From contig DSDH01000694.1 of assembly GCA_011055475.1 (NCBI GenBank), positions 1 to 12,079 of the forward strand: 12,079 bases of DNA, given 5' to 3'. Shown one piece after another: positions 1 to 10,500 of the stretch (position 1 is its first letter; the number at the start of each line of letters is the position of its first letter). Origin of the DNA: Phycisphaerales bacterium. Its GTDB lineage: Bacteria > Planctomycetota > Phycisphaerae > Sedimentisphaerales > Anaerohalosphaeraceae. The notes under the pieces were generated by a model that saw nothing but the letters and a program-made list of their open reading frames with translations, did no database searches and was not told where the DNA came from. A program made the translations under genes and the position numbers.

Positions 1-90
1 CCTTGGCACGGCATTGCATCTCATCGAATGACCACGGCATGAGTCTATCGTGTAACGCCAATTGAAGCAATATACAACTCAAGAAAGAGC

Positions 91-116
91 GGCCTTTTTC
101 AACAGGCTGCTAGGCC
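91..116. repeat. Possible solo insertion-sequence terminal repeat
   Basis: The stretch just before the first gene contains TTTTTCAACAGGCTGCTA flanked by GGCC on both sides (91-94 and 113-116). Its reverse complement has the form CAGCCTGTTGAAAAAG, which resembles, from memory, terminal inverted repeats of some bacterial insertion sequences. No transposase gene and no matching second end are visible in the window, so at most this is a relic or solo end. The outer GGCCT/AGGCC could also form a weak 5-bp stem. The remainder of 1-117 holds no recognisable gene; in-frame stops occur at 40-42 and 63-65. Confidence 0.22.
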
Positions 117-117
117 C

Positions 118-1515
118 ATGAGAACTCAGATCCACCCCGTGGCCGTTGAGTTGTACTTTCTACCCGTCGAAACGCGGGTGCCGTTGAAGTTCGGCCCCGA
201 GACGCTCACCTCGGTGATCTGCGCCCGGGTACGGATGAGGGTGGAGGACACCACCGGCCGATGTGCCGACGGCTGGGGGGAGACGCCGCTTAGCGTGCAG
301 TGGGTCTGGCCCAGTGCACTGTCGTACGCGACCCGATGCCAAGCACTGCAGGATTTCACACGGCAACTGGCCAAAGCCTGGGCCCAGACCGACTTGGTGG
401 GCCATCCGATAGAGGTCGGCCACGCGTTCATGCGCTCGACGCTGCGTGAGCAACTCGAGGCATTCAACGCCCAGCGGACCGATGAATCCATGCCTTGGCT
501 GGCGGCCCTGGTGTGTGATTCGGCCTTCGACATCGCCCTGCACGACGCCTATGGCCGCCTCAACAGGATGGACGTCTACCAGACGTATAACAGCGAGTAC
601 ATGAATCGTGACCTGGCGGCGTTCCTCGCTCCGGCCGAGGGGGCGGCCCTCGACTTCTCCGGGCTGTATCCCGCGGACTTTCTGACCTTCCCCGCTCCGA
701 ATCGATTGCCCGCCTGGCACCTGGTCGGGGGGATGGACCTTCTGGACGACGCCGAGCGGACGGGCGATGAGCCGGACGATGGTTACCCGGTGGTCCTGGG
801 CGACTGGATTGACCGGGATGGCCTGGCCTGTCTGAAGGTCAAGCTGCGCGGCACCGACGCCGAGTGGGACTGCCAGCGGCTGGTTCGGGTGGGAAAGATC
901 GCCCGGGAGCACGGAGCCGTGTGGCTCAGCGCCGATTTCAACTGCACCGTGACGGACCCGGCCTACGTGAACGACATCCTTGACCGACTCAAGTGGGATG
1001 ATCCGCGGACGTACCAGATGATCCTGTACGTCGAGCAGCCGTTCCCGTACGACCTGGAAAGCCATCGGATCGACGTGCACAGTGTCTCGGCCCGCAAGCC
1101 GTTGTTCATGGACGAAAGCGCCCACGACTGGCGCCTGATCCGCTTGGGCCGGAGTCTGGGCTGGACCGGCGTAGCGCTGAAGACCTGCAAGACGCAGACC
1201 GGCGCCCTGCTGAGCCTATGCTGGGCCAAGGCCCACGGCATGGGCCTGATGGTGCAGGACCTGACCAACCCCATGCTCGCCCAGATCCCGCACGTACGAC
1301 TGGCGGCGCACGCCGGCACGATTATGGGCGTGGAAACCAACGCCATGCAGTTCTATCCCGAGGCCAGCCGCCCCGAAGAGCAGGTGCATCCGGGCCTCTA
1401 CCGACGGCGCGACGGCCAGGTGGACCTGTCCACGCTCGGTGGACCGGGCTTCGGCTACCGGATTGAGGCCATCGAGCGCACGCTGCCCCAACCGGCCGCC
1501 CGCTTCGGCAGGTAA
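118..1515 (+). CDS. Enolase-superfamily protein (mandelate racemase/muconate lactonizing enzyme-like)
   Basis: Cytosolic (beta/alpha)7-beta-barrel enzyme of 465 aa with no signal peptide. Enolase-superfamily members abstract a proton alpha to a carboxylate and stabilise the enolate on Mg2+. Visible: an N-terminal capping domain (about 10-150, with VELYFLPVETR and GWGETP); a K240-x-K242 pair at the second barrel strand; likely metal ligands D273 (ADFN), E306 (VEQP) and D332 (MDES); and K355 (ALKTCK) at the sixth strand. Two opposing lysines are the pattern of the muconate lactonizing enzyme subgroup (cycloisomerase, dipeptide epimerase, o-succinylbenzoate synthase). Odd: about 90 residues lie between the end of the capping domain and the KxK strand, against roughly 30 in canonical members, so there is a large insertion (about 160-235). 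ATG 118 is the first usable start after an in-frame stop at 40-42; it has only a weak AGG upstream. The substrate cannot be named from sequence. It converges with the giant gene 27 bp away, with no clear terminator between. Confidence 0.88.
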   Translation: MRTQIHPVAVELYFLPVETRVPLKFGPETLTSVICARVRMRVEDTTGRCADGWGETPLSVQWVWPSALSYATRCQALQDFTRQLAKAWAQTDLVGHPIEVGHAFMRSTLREQLEAFNAQRTDESMPWLAALVCDSAFDIALHDAYGRLNRMDVYQTYNSEYMNRDLAAFLAPAEGAALDFSGLYPADFLTFPAPNRLPAWHLVGGMDLLDDAERTGDEPDDGYPVVLGDWIDRDGLACLKVKLRGTDAEWDCQRLVRVGKIAREHGAVWLSADFNCTVTDPAYVNDILDRLKWDDPRTYQMILYVEQPFPYDLESHRIDVHSVSARKPLFMDESAHDWRLIRLGRSLGWTGVALKTCKTQTGALLSLCWAKAHGMGLMVQDLTNPMLAQIPHVRLAAHAGTIMGVETNAMQFYPEASRPEEQVHPGLYRRRDGQVDLSTLGGPGFGYRIEAIERTLPQPAARFGR

Positions 1516-1542
1516 CCGGCCCGCACGCCACACCGACCGTCG

Positions 1543-4500
1543 CTACTGTCCCGGGTTCGGATCGGTCGCGTGCCAGTTGATCACGTCGTTGCCGTAGTTG
1601 GCTCCGGCCACATCGGGCGTCTTCTGCGAGAGCGACTTGCCCAGCCCATCGGCCTCGACGGGCCAGGGCGCCTCGTCGTCGTAGTTCACCCGGTCGATGC
1701 GTATCCAGTAGCGATCCTGCCCGTACTCCTGGTCGCCCGGCATGGACAATTGCAGCCGCTCACCCGCGTTGTCCAGCTTCGTATCATTCTCGAACGGACC
1801 GAGGACGGCCACACCCGCCGGCATGGACCCGTAGTACGCCGTGAACGCCGCCGGATCCCGCGCCACGATGAGCCGGCCACGTGCGGGGATCGTCGTATCC
1901 GGCGGGAACACAAAGTCAATCCCATCCGTGAACTGCCACGGCACGAGTTCCATAATCGTCTGTCCGGGCGCGATTTCGGTGTCGACCCAGGTGGCCAGCA
2001 GGACGGGGGCATCCGTAACATTGTACAACTCGATGTACTCGTCGCCCGTATTGGGACTGACGGGGTCGTCGTCGTTCGGATGATACATGATCTCGCTGAT
2101 CAGCACCGGCCCGACCATCGGATAGGCGTTGGGCCCGCCGGGTGTATTGGTGCTCATGGCGACGAAGTTCACGCCGCCGTCCAGCGCGCTCTTGACGTAG
2201 CGGCCCAGGGCGACGCCGCTGGCCGAGGCATCGAAGCTCTCCTCGGCCTTGAACCCGCCCACCATGCCGCCGAATCCGCTGCGCAGGTACACCGCCTCGC
2301 CGCCCTCGCTCAAGGCGAAGGGGATATGCCGCGTGCCCGGCCCCGTGGCGCCGGCGCCGAAGTGCACATCCTCGTAGAACACCAGATATCCACCGGCCGG
2401 CAGCGTCGTGCCGGGGGCGATTTCGTACTTCATCCGTGCGGCGTCGTCGGCGTCGCTGTCGGACAGGAACCAGCCGTCCAGCGGGATATCCACGCCGGTG
2501 AGGTTGTGCAGTTCGATCCAGTCGGGCGCATCCAGATGCGAATGCGCCAGCAGCTCGTTGATGACGATACTGCCCGGATCGACCGCCCAGGGTGAATCAT
2601 CCCATCCCGGCGAACCTCCCCACGGCATGCTCGGCCGCCACTGGTCCTTGTCGCTCCATCGCCCCGAAGCGCCCGCGAGCATGGCCACTTCGTCGTCGCT
2701 CAGCGCCCGATCGAAGAGCGCCAGGTTGTCCATCTGCCCTTGGAAGTACCGGTACGATCCGTCGTCGAAGATGCCCATCTGCACGTCGGCGCTGGCCTGG
2801 GTGTTGACCGCGCGCGGCACGGAGGCGATCACCGTCTCCGGCCGGCCATCCACGTACAGGCGAATCTCCGAGACGTCGGGCGTGCCATCATCGGGCAGCA
2901 CCACCGCGATCTGATGCCACTGGCCATCCCAGAGCGGTGTGCCGCCGACGACGTAGCCGCTGCCGACGTCCACACGAAGCGTGCCGGGCGTCGCGTAGGT
3001 GTTCTGAATCTGCACGAGCCACTTACGGCCCGGCGAGGTGCCGCCCCACGAAATGATATCGCCGGCACGCTGCGCATCGGTCTTGATCCACGCCACGAAG
3101 GTCCGCTCCTGCGTGCCGAGGATGCCCTTCCAACCCGTCACGCGGACCCGGTCATTGGTCCCATCGAAGTCCAGGGCGTACCCGAACCGCCCCGGGACCC
3201 AGTCGTCGGCCGCCATGTTCTGCAGGGTGCCGGTGTGTCCCCCGGCGCTGTCGACGGCCACGGTGCCGCTGCCCTCGTCGAACCGCCAGTGGGCCGCCAG
3301 CCCATTGGTCGGGTAGTCCGCCTGGCCCTGGTAGGGGTCGCGCAGCGTCAGCGAGAAACCCTCGCCGTCGGTCTGCTCGTACCACCCATCCCTGTATTTG
3401 AAGTCCATGATCTCGCGACCCAAGGCATCCTCGAGCCGAATGCGTTCGCCGGCATTGTCCAGCCGGCCGTCAAACTGCCCGGCCAGGATCCCCTCGAAGT
3501 CCGGGTAGCGTTCCATGAAGGCGGTGGTACTTCGGGCCACCACGGCCAACTGCCCGGCCGGCAGATCAAGCAACCCGAACGTAAAGTCGATCCCCTCGGT
3601 GAATCGCACCAGATTCAGGTTGATCGTGCTGGAGCCGACGTTCTGCACCTCGATGAACTCATCGTTCGGGTCCCCCGCCGGGTGGTACATGATCTCCGTG
3701 ATCCGCAGGCTCTCCCGGACGGGTCCGACGTTGTAGGTCGCCTCGTTGAGCGCGCTCCACGTCCCATCCAGAACGCGGGCCTTGAGCTGCCTTGTGCGGG
3801 CCAGCACAATCGGTCCGGTGTATTCCTGCGCCGTCGGCGAAACGTCGCCGGGGTTGAGCCGAAAGGCCTCCAGCTCCACGCCCATCAGGAAGTCGCTGCT
3901 GGAGGCACCATAGTTGAGCCCGTGAATGGCCAGAAGGTTCTGCCCGAGCTTGAGCAGGCTGATGGAACCCGAAATGTCGAAGGTCTCAGGCACCAGGGCC
4001 GCGGCATCGTCGTGCGAGGGCGAGGCGCCCGAGTTCCAGTCCGGCACAACGGTGGGATCGAAGTTCACCCGGAGAATCTCCGTACCGTTCAGGTACGCGA
4101 TAAAGCCGTCGTCGTAGCGCATCTTGAGGGACAGACCGGTGACATCACTGCCGTCGTAGGTGAACGGAATCCGGATCAGGCAGGTGGCGTTTTGGCCGGC
4201 CATGTCGGCCTGCACGTCGATGTCGATCACGTCGCTGAAATTGACCGGGTCGCCGGGATTGTTCTCGTAACCGACCACGCCCGCGCCGCTGCGCCAGCTC
4301 GAATGATCGAAGTCGGGCAATACCCAGCCGATGCCTGCGCTGGACAGGTACATCCCGTCGATCACCCGCGGACTGTTCGTCCCATCCCGTTGCCAGGCAA
4401 CGGCCAGGTTGTCCCCGCCGGTGCCTTCGCCCATGAGCGCTTCGATGTAGTACATGCTTCCGGCCTGGAGCGGGATCGGGGCCGACTGCTGCTGGCTGAA

Positions 4501-7500
4501 CTTGGTCCACTCTCGCGGATTCGTCCAACCGGACACGTAGGCGATGCGGGTGGCGTTGGCCGCACTGGCATCGGGACTGAGCCACAGCTCACTGTGGTCG
4601 TCACTGGAAATCCAGAACGTATAATTGCCGCTCTCGATCGGATGCACGTAGGCCGCGATCCGCGTCCCGTAGCGATCGTTCCAGTTAACCGGAATCTCAA
4701 ACCGGGTCAGTACCTGCGTCTGGTCCGGATTGTTGGGCCAGCCGGGATGGCTCTTCAGGGCCGCGATCGTGCCGTCGGTGATGTTGAAGTAGTACTGGGC
4801 AGTGACGGAGCCCTTTGGAGCGGCCAGAGACTGGGTGGGAACTTGTACGTACCGCGTCGTCGCGTCGCTGATCAGGGCGATCAGGCCGCCCGGACTGGAC
4901 TGGGCCGAGGGCACGCGGGGATCGGTGCCGTCCAGCGTGTAGTAGATGGTGCCCGCCCCGTGCTCATTGGTGATCGTCACTTCCGAGCCCGGCGACAGGT
5001 CGCCCGTGGGTACACTGAACGTCGGCGCGGCCACCGGCGGGTACCAGCCTTGGTTGCGGAACTGATTGAGCACCACGTCCGTTCGCGTCACCAAGTAGTT
5101 GTTGACAATGTGATTGATCTGGGGCCACCAGTGGTCGTCGCGATTCAACGGGCTGCTGGTCTTCGAATCCCCCCATCGCGCCGACTCGGCGACGATCGCC
5201 AGCTCGATCTGGGCCACCCGCTCCAGGAGCCGCTGCCGGCTGGCCTCGGGCGTGAGCACCCCGTCGCCGAAAAAGTGTCTGTGCACCCGGTCCGCGAAAC
5301 GCAGACGATAGTCCAGGTTCTGCGTAAGCTGCTGATGCAGCCACTGCGGATTGAAGTGCTCGAACTGCTCGCCCGCGGGCCAAGGGCCCGTCCGGTCCCA
5401 GCCATCAAACAAGGAGTGCTCCGCATCGTGTCGGAAGAACTTGAACCCGTCGGGCGCGTTGCGGTTAAAGACACCGTAGAAGTTGTTGGGCCGATTGTTG
5501 CCCAGGAAGTTGGAAACGGGGCCGTCGAAGTCGCCCACGAAATACGTGCAGATCATGTAGTCGATCAGATTGTCCACGTCGAGGTACGTCGGATAAGCCG
5601 GGTTCGGCGTGCCGTCCGGATTGAGCCCCCTGAGCCGATAGTACGGCTCGTGCGAGGCAAAGCCCGCCTTGGCCACGTTGTACACATGCTGCCAGGCGTT
5701 CAGGTCGCCGTCGGTCGCCTGGATGGTGTACCCGGCCGAGGTCTCGACCTTGACCACGTCGTAGTCGTCGGATGTCCCCCCGAGGTAGGTCTCGGCAAAA
5801 CGGGCCTCGGAGCGCTCCTGCGTCTGGAACAGGCCCCAGTAGTGCCCGTTGATGTACAGGTGATAGTAACGGCTGCGGGTGTAAGGCTGCCCCATCGCGC
5901 GCTGTGTGTCGCGGCTGAACACTTCGCGGCACATCGTGTTGCGGCTGTCGCCGCCGAAGCTCCACGAGTAGTTCTGTGCCGTCCGCAGGTCGACCTTGTC
6001 GAACTCGTCGGCGCCTTCCTCACCGAAGAGCGGATAGTACAGCTTCCCATCGCCGTACTCATTCCGGAAGAACAGGCGGAACGCGTGCTTGGGGTTGTCG
6101 CCGCTGCGACTGTAACCCCCGCGGATGCGCACCCCCGCCTGGACCTGGAAGCCCTTGGTCCCGTCCGGGTGGATCAATTCGAGCGAGCAGGGCCGCTCCC
6201 AATCCCGTCCATCGTTGTAGGCGTTCACGTAGATGCCCCGCGCCGGGTCAAACAGGTTCGGCAGGTCTGTCACCAGCGACAGCGATGGCACGGCCTTGAG
6301 CGCATCGACGATGATCGGCGCGTAGCGGGCGTCGTTGACAACGATGTCGGGGTCCATGCCATAGTTGAAAACCTGGTTGTTGAACCAACCCGGTCCCGGC
6401 CAACCGGGCCCGGGCGCCTCGCCGTTGGGCGACTGGTGAATGACGTCCTCCAGGAACAGGTACGTCTGCGTATCCACGTTCGAGCTCAAGTACCCCGTCC
6501 TCGTGGCCACGGCCCGGATAATCGTCGTGCGGTCGATATGGATCGGTCCCGTGTACGGCGTGCCGTGCGTGGCGCTCGGCGTCGAGCCGTCGGTGGTATA
6601 CATGATCTGAACGCCCGGCGTGTCACACGTGATCTCCAGATCAAAGGCCTCGCCGCTCGTAAAGAACCCCCGATCCACGCTGAACTTGGTATCCCCGACC
6701 AGCCCCAGGGCGCCCGGCACATTGAACGCGCCCGGCGTCGGCTCGGTGAAGTACTGCTCGACGCCCGTGTCCATCGCCACCTGCAGCTCGGGCAGAAGCA
6801 GGAACTCGCCGTTGTTCACCGCGTCGTTCAGGCCGTGAACCGCCAGCACGTTTTTCGCCGGATACGGCAGCAGACTCGGCAGGTATGCGGTCAGATTGAT
6901 GGCCTCGAACTGGGCCGATTCGCCGTCGGGCCGATTCGTCTGGCTGGCGGCGTTCCACGAACCCTTCAACACCGATGCCGCCGCGTTGCGCCGCGCGACC
7001 TCCTGGCCGTTCAGGTACGCCACGAACCCATCTTCGTACCGCATGTTCAGCACGAGCATATCGTAGGCGTCCGGGTCCTCGATCGTGAACTCAGCCCGCA
7101 GCCACAGCGAGCTGTTCACGCCCTGCATCTCGGCCTGCACGTTCGTCCGGTAGCCGCCCGTCAAGGCCGTGTCGGGGATCTGCATCTTGGAGATGCCCGG
7201 CCCGGCGTAGCTGACCAGCAGCACCTCGTCGCCGCCCTTCTCGAACATGGTCACCGTGATGGGGTGCGCCCCCGCGGTCAGCTCGATTGACCCGCCCACC
7301 TCCTGCGCCCCGTGCAGGCCGTCGTTGTTCACCACCAGCGTGTCGCCGATCCACAGTTGGCTGCCGTCGTCGCTGGTCGTATAGAATGTGTACTCGCCGT
7401 CGGTCGGCACGGTGACAAATCCCGTGAAGCGGAAGGCGAAATAGTCATTCTGGTCGCGCAACGTGATATCGAAGTTGCTGCACGCCCCCTCGGCCGCGGG

Positions 7501-10500
7501 CGTCAGAGCGTCAAAATCCGGGAGCCAGTCCCAGTTGCCTTTGAAGTACTCGTAGTGCAGACCCGAGCCGCCGCCGGAGGTGGTGAAGCCGATGGCCACC
7601 TGCCCGTCGGCCCAGGCGCTGTCGTCAAAGGCCGGACTCGTCCAGTCCGGTCCGGCGTCGGCGGCCGTCGGCACGCGGTACGTGATCGCGTCGCCCTCCT
7701 TGATGAGCCGCATGGCGAACTGGCTGACCCCATACGAGATGTTGGACAGTTGCGCCGGATAGGGGTCGTAGGCGTCGACGACGGTCGAGCCATCCGGCCC
7801 GACCAGAACCAGGCGCTCGCCGCCGCGCGACAGTGCGAAATTCGTGTGCAACTCGAAACCGGGCGTGCGTCGATCCTTGCCCGACGCGAAGACCACCAGA
7901 AACGCGCCCGAATCCATCGACACATCCGGGAAGACCCACCGGTTGTTATCATCCTCCAGGGCATACCCCAGCAGCGAGACCGTCTCCGCCGTCGGGTTGT
8001 AGATCTCGATCCAGTCCGATTCCTCGCCGTCCTCGTCGAGGAACTCGTGGTCGGTCCCGGTGGTGTCGTTGTCGGCCATGAATTCGCTGAGAATCAGCGC
8101 CGCCGCGGGCTGTTGGAGCACGTAGAGGCCGGACGTCGTGGTGGTCTGATCGGCCTCGACCTTCACCACCTGGTCATCCGGACGGGTGTAACCGGCCACC
8201 TCGCTGTACTGCACCGTGTACCAACCGAGCGACAGGTTGTCGAGCGTCTGGCCATGCGCATACCAGTTGTTGCCGTCGATGCTCCATCCGGCGTCCGGGC
8301 GAACGTCGGCCGGCTCAATCGTCACCGTCAACGCGCCCAACTGCTGCGTGTACCAGCCCACGACTTGAGCCGTGCCGCCGTCTGTGACGGTCACCGCTTC
8401 GTCGGTCGGCGTCGTCCAGCCGTCGATGCGGCTGAATTGTACGGAATACGGCCCGGTGGGCAGGCCGCTCAGGGTATGGCCGCTGCCATACCAGGTGGCG
8501 CCATCCAGGCTCCACTGGGCCCCCGCGGACCGGGCCCCGGCCGGCTCGATCGTCACGGTCAGCGAGCCGGTCTGGCGCACATACGTGCCCGTGCGGCTTT
8601 CGGCACCGTCATCCGTGATGGTGACGGGGATATCCGCCGGCGTATCCCAGCCGTCCACGGCGCGGAAACGAATTGTGTACGCGCCGGTGGGGACGGCGGC
8701 CAGCGTCGCGCCGCTGTCGTGCCAGGTTGCCCCGTCCAGGCTCCACTGCGCCCCCGCGGCGATGGCCTCGGACGGCTCGATCGTGACCGTCAGCGAACCC
8801 GTTTGCCGCACGTAGGTGCCGGTGCGCTCCTCCAGCGCACCATCCGCAAGCGTCAGGGGAATCTCGGCCGGGCGGTCCCAGCCGGCGACATCGTTGAATT
8901 GAATCGTATATGAACCGACCGGCAGCGATGAGACGAGCGCACCGCTGTCGTGCCAGGTCGTCCCATCCAGACTCCATTGCGCCCCGGCGGCAACCGCCTC
9001 GACCGGTTCGATATGCACGGTCAGCGACCCGGTCTGCAGGATATAGGTCCCGCCGGTCGTGGTGTTCTGGCCGCTGGTGATCGTGACGGGCACATCATTG
9101 GGCGTCGTCCACCCCGCCAGCGTGCTGAAACGCACGGTATATGAACCGATAGCCAGGGGGTCGAGCGTGTGACCGCCGTCATACCACGTCGTCCCGTCGA
9201 TACTCCATTGGGCCCCGGCGGCAACGGCCTCGGCCGGGGCGATGCTCACCGTCAGCGAACCGGCCTGCTGGGCATACGCCGCCGTGATCGACGTGGTTTG
9301 ATCCTTGAGGACGGTGACAGTCCGTTCCGGCGGCGTGACCCATCCGGTGACGGCGTTGAACTGCACCGTATAATTGCCGGCCGCAAGGGGATCGATCGTC
9401 TCGCCGCTGGTGTGCCACGTGTCCCCGTTGATGCTCCAGCGGGCCTCGGTCCGCACCTCGGCCGGGTCAAGCACCACTGTCAACGCCCCAAACTGGCGGG
9501 TGTACGTACCCGTTCGCGACTCGTGGGCCCCGTCCACAAGGGTCACCGGGACGTCGGCCGGGCGGTCCCAGCCGCTGACGCCCTTGAATGTAATGGTGTA
9601 GGGCCCCACCGGCAGAGCCGCCAGCGTCGCGCCGCTGTCGTGCCAGGTTTGCCCGTTCAGGCTCCACTGCGCCCCCGCGGCGACGGCCTCGCCCGGTTCG
9701 ATGGTCACCGTCAGTGAGCCGACCCGCAAAGCATACACGCCCGTCTCCGTCAGCTCGCCCCCGTCGCTGATCGTCACCGGCCGCGACGCCGGCGCGTTAT
9801 AGCCCGCCACCGGACCGAATTGCAGCGTGTATGTTCCGACCGGCACCGATTCCAGCGTCTCGCCGTGGGTGTGCCACGTCGAGCCGTCCAGGCTCCATCG
9901 GGCGTCGGCCCGGGCCTCCTGCGGCTCGATCAACACGGTGAGCCGCCCGAACTGGCGGCTGTAGGTGGCGTAAACCGGGCTCATCTGCCCGTAAAGGATC
10001 GTGACTTCCTGCGGGGCGGGTGTTTCCCAACCGTCCACCGCGGCGAACTGCACCGTGTAGGCGCCGACGCCAAGCCCATCCAACGTCTGGCCGCTCTCAT
10101 ACCAGACTTTGCCGTCCAGGCTCCACCGGGCCTGATCCCGCACCTCCGCCGGGTCGATCGTGACCGTCAGCGAGCCGGTCTGCCGCTCATACGTGCCGGT
10201 GACCAGCGTGGCCTGACCTTCGGTGACGGTGATCGTCGCCTCCTGCGGCGTCGTCCAGCCCTCGACCGCGGCGAACATGACCGTGTACTCCCCAACGGCC
10301 AGCGGTTCCGTCGTATGACCCGAATCGTACCACGTCGCCCCGTCCAGGCTCCATTGCGCCCCGGCGTCGCGTACCTCGGCCGGCTCAAGAATCACCTGCA
10401 CCGTCCCGGCCCGCAGCACGTACTGCGCATCGACCACGATCGTATCGTCGTAGACTACCTCGACGGGCAGATCGTTCGGCTGGTTCCAGCCGGACAGATC

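Noticed and set aside
118..533. Minus-strand open frames inside the enolase-family gene
   Set aside because: The plus-strand frame contains the full set of enolase-superfamily motifs; the antisense products show none.
1516..1542. Bidirectional terminator between the convergent genes
   Set aside because: Only 27 bp are available and no GC-rich stem followed by a T-run is visible.
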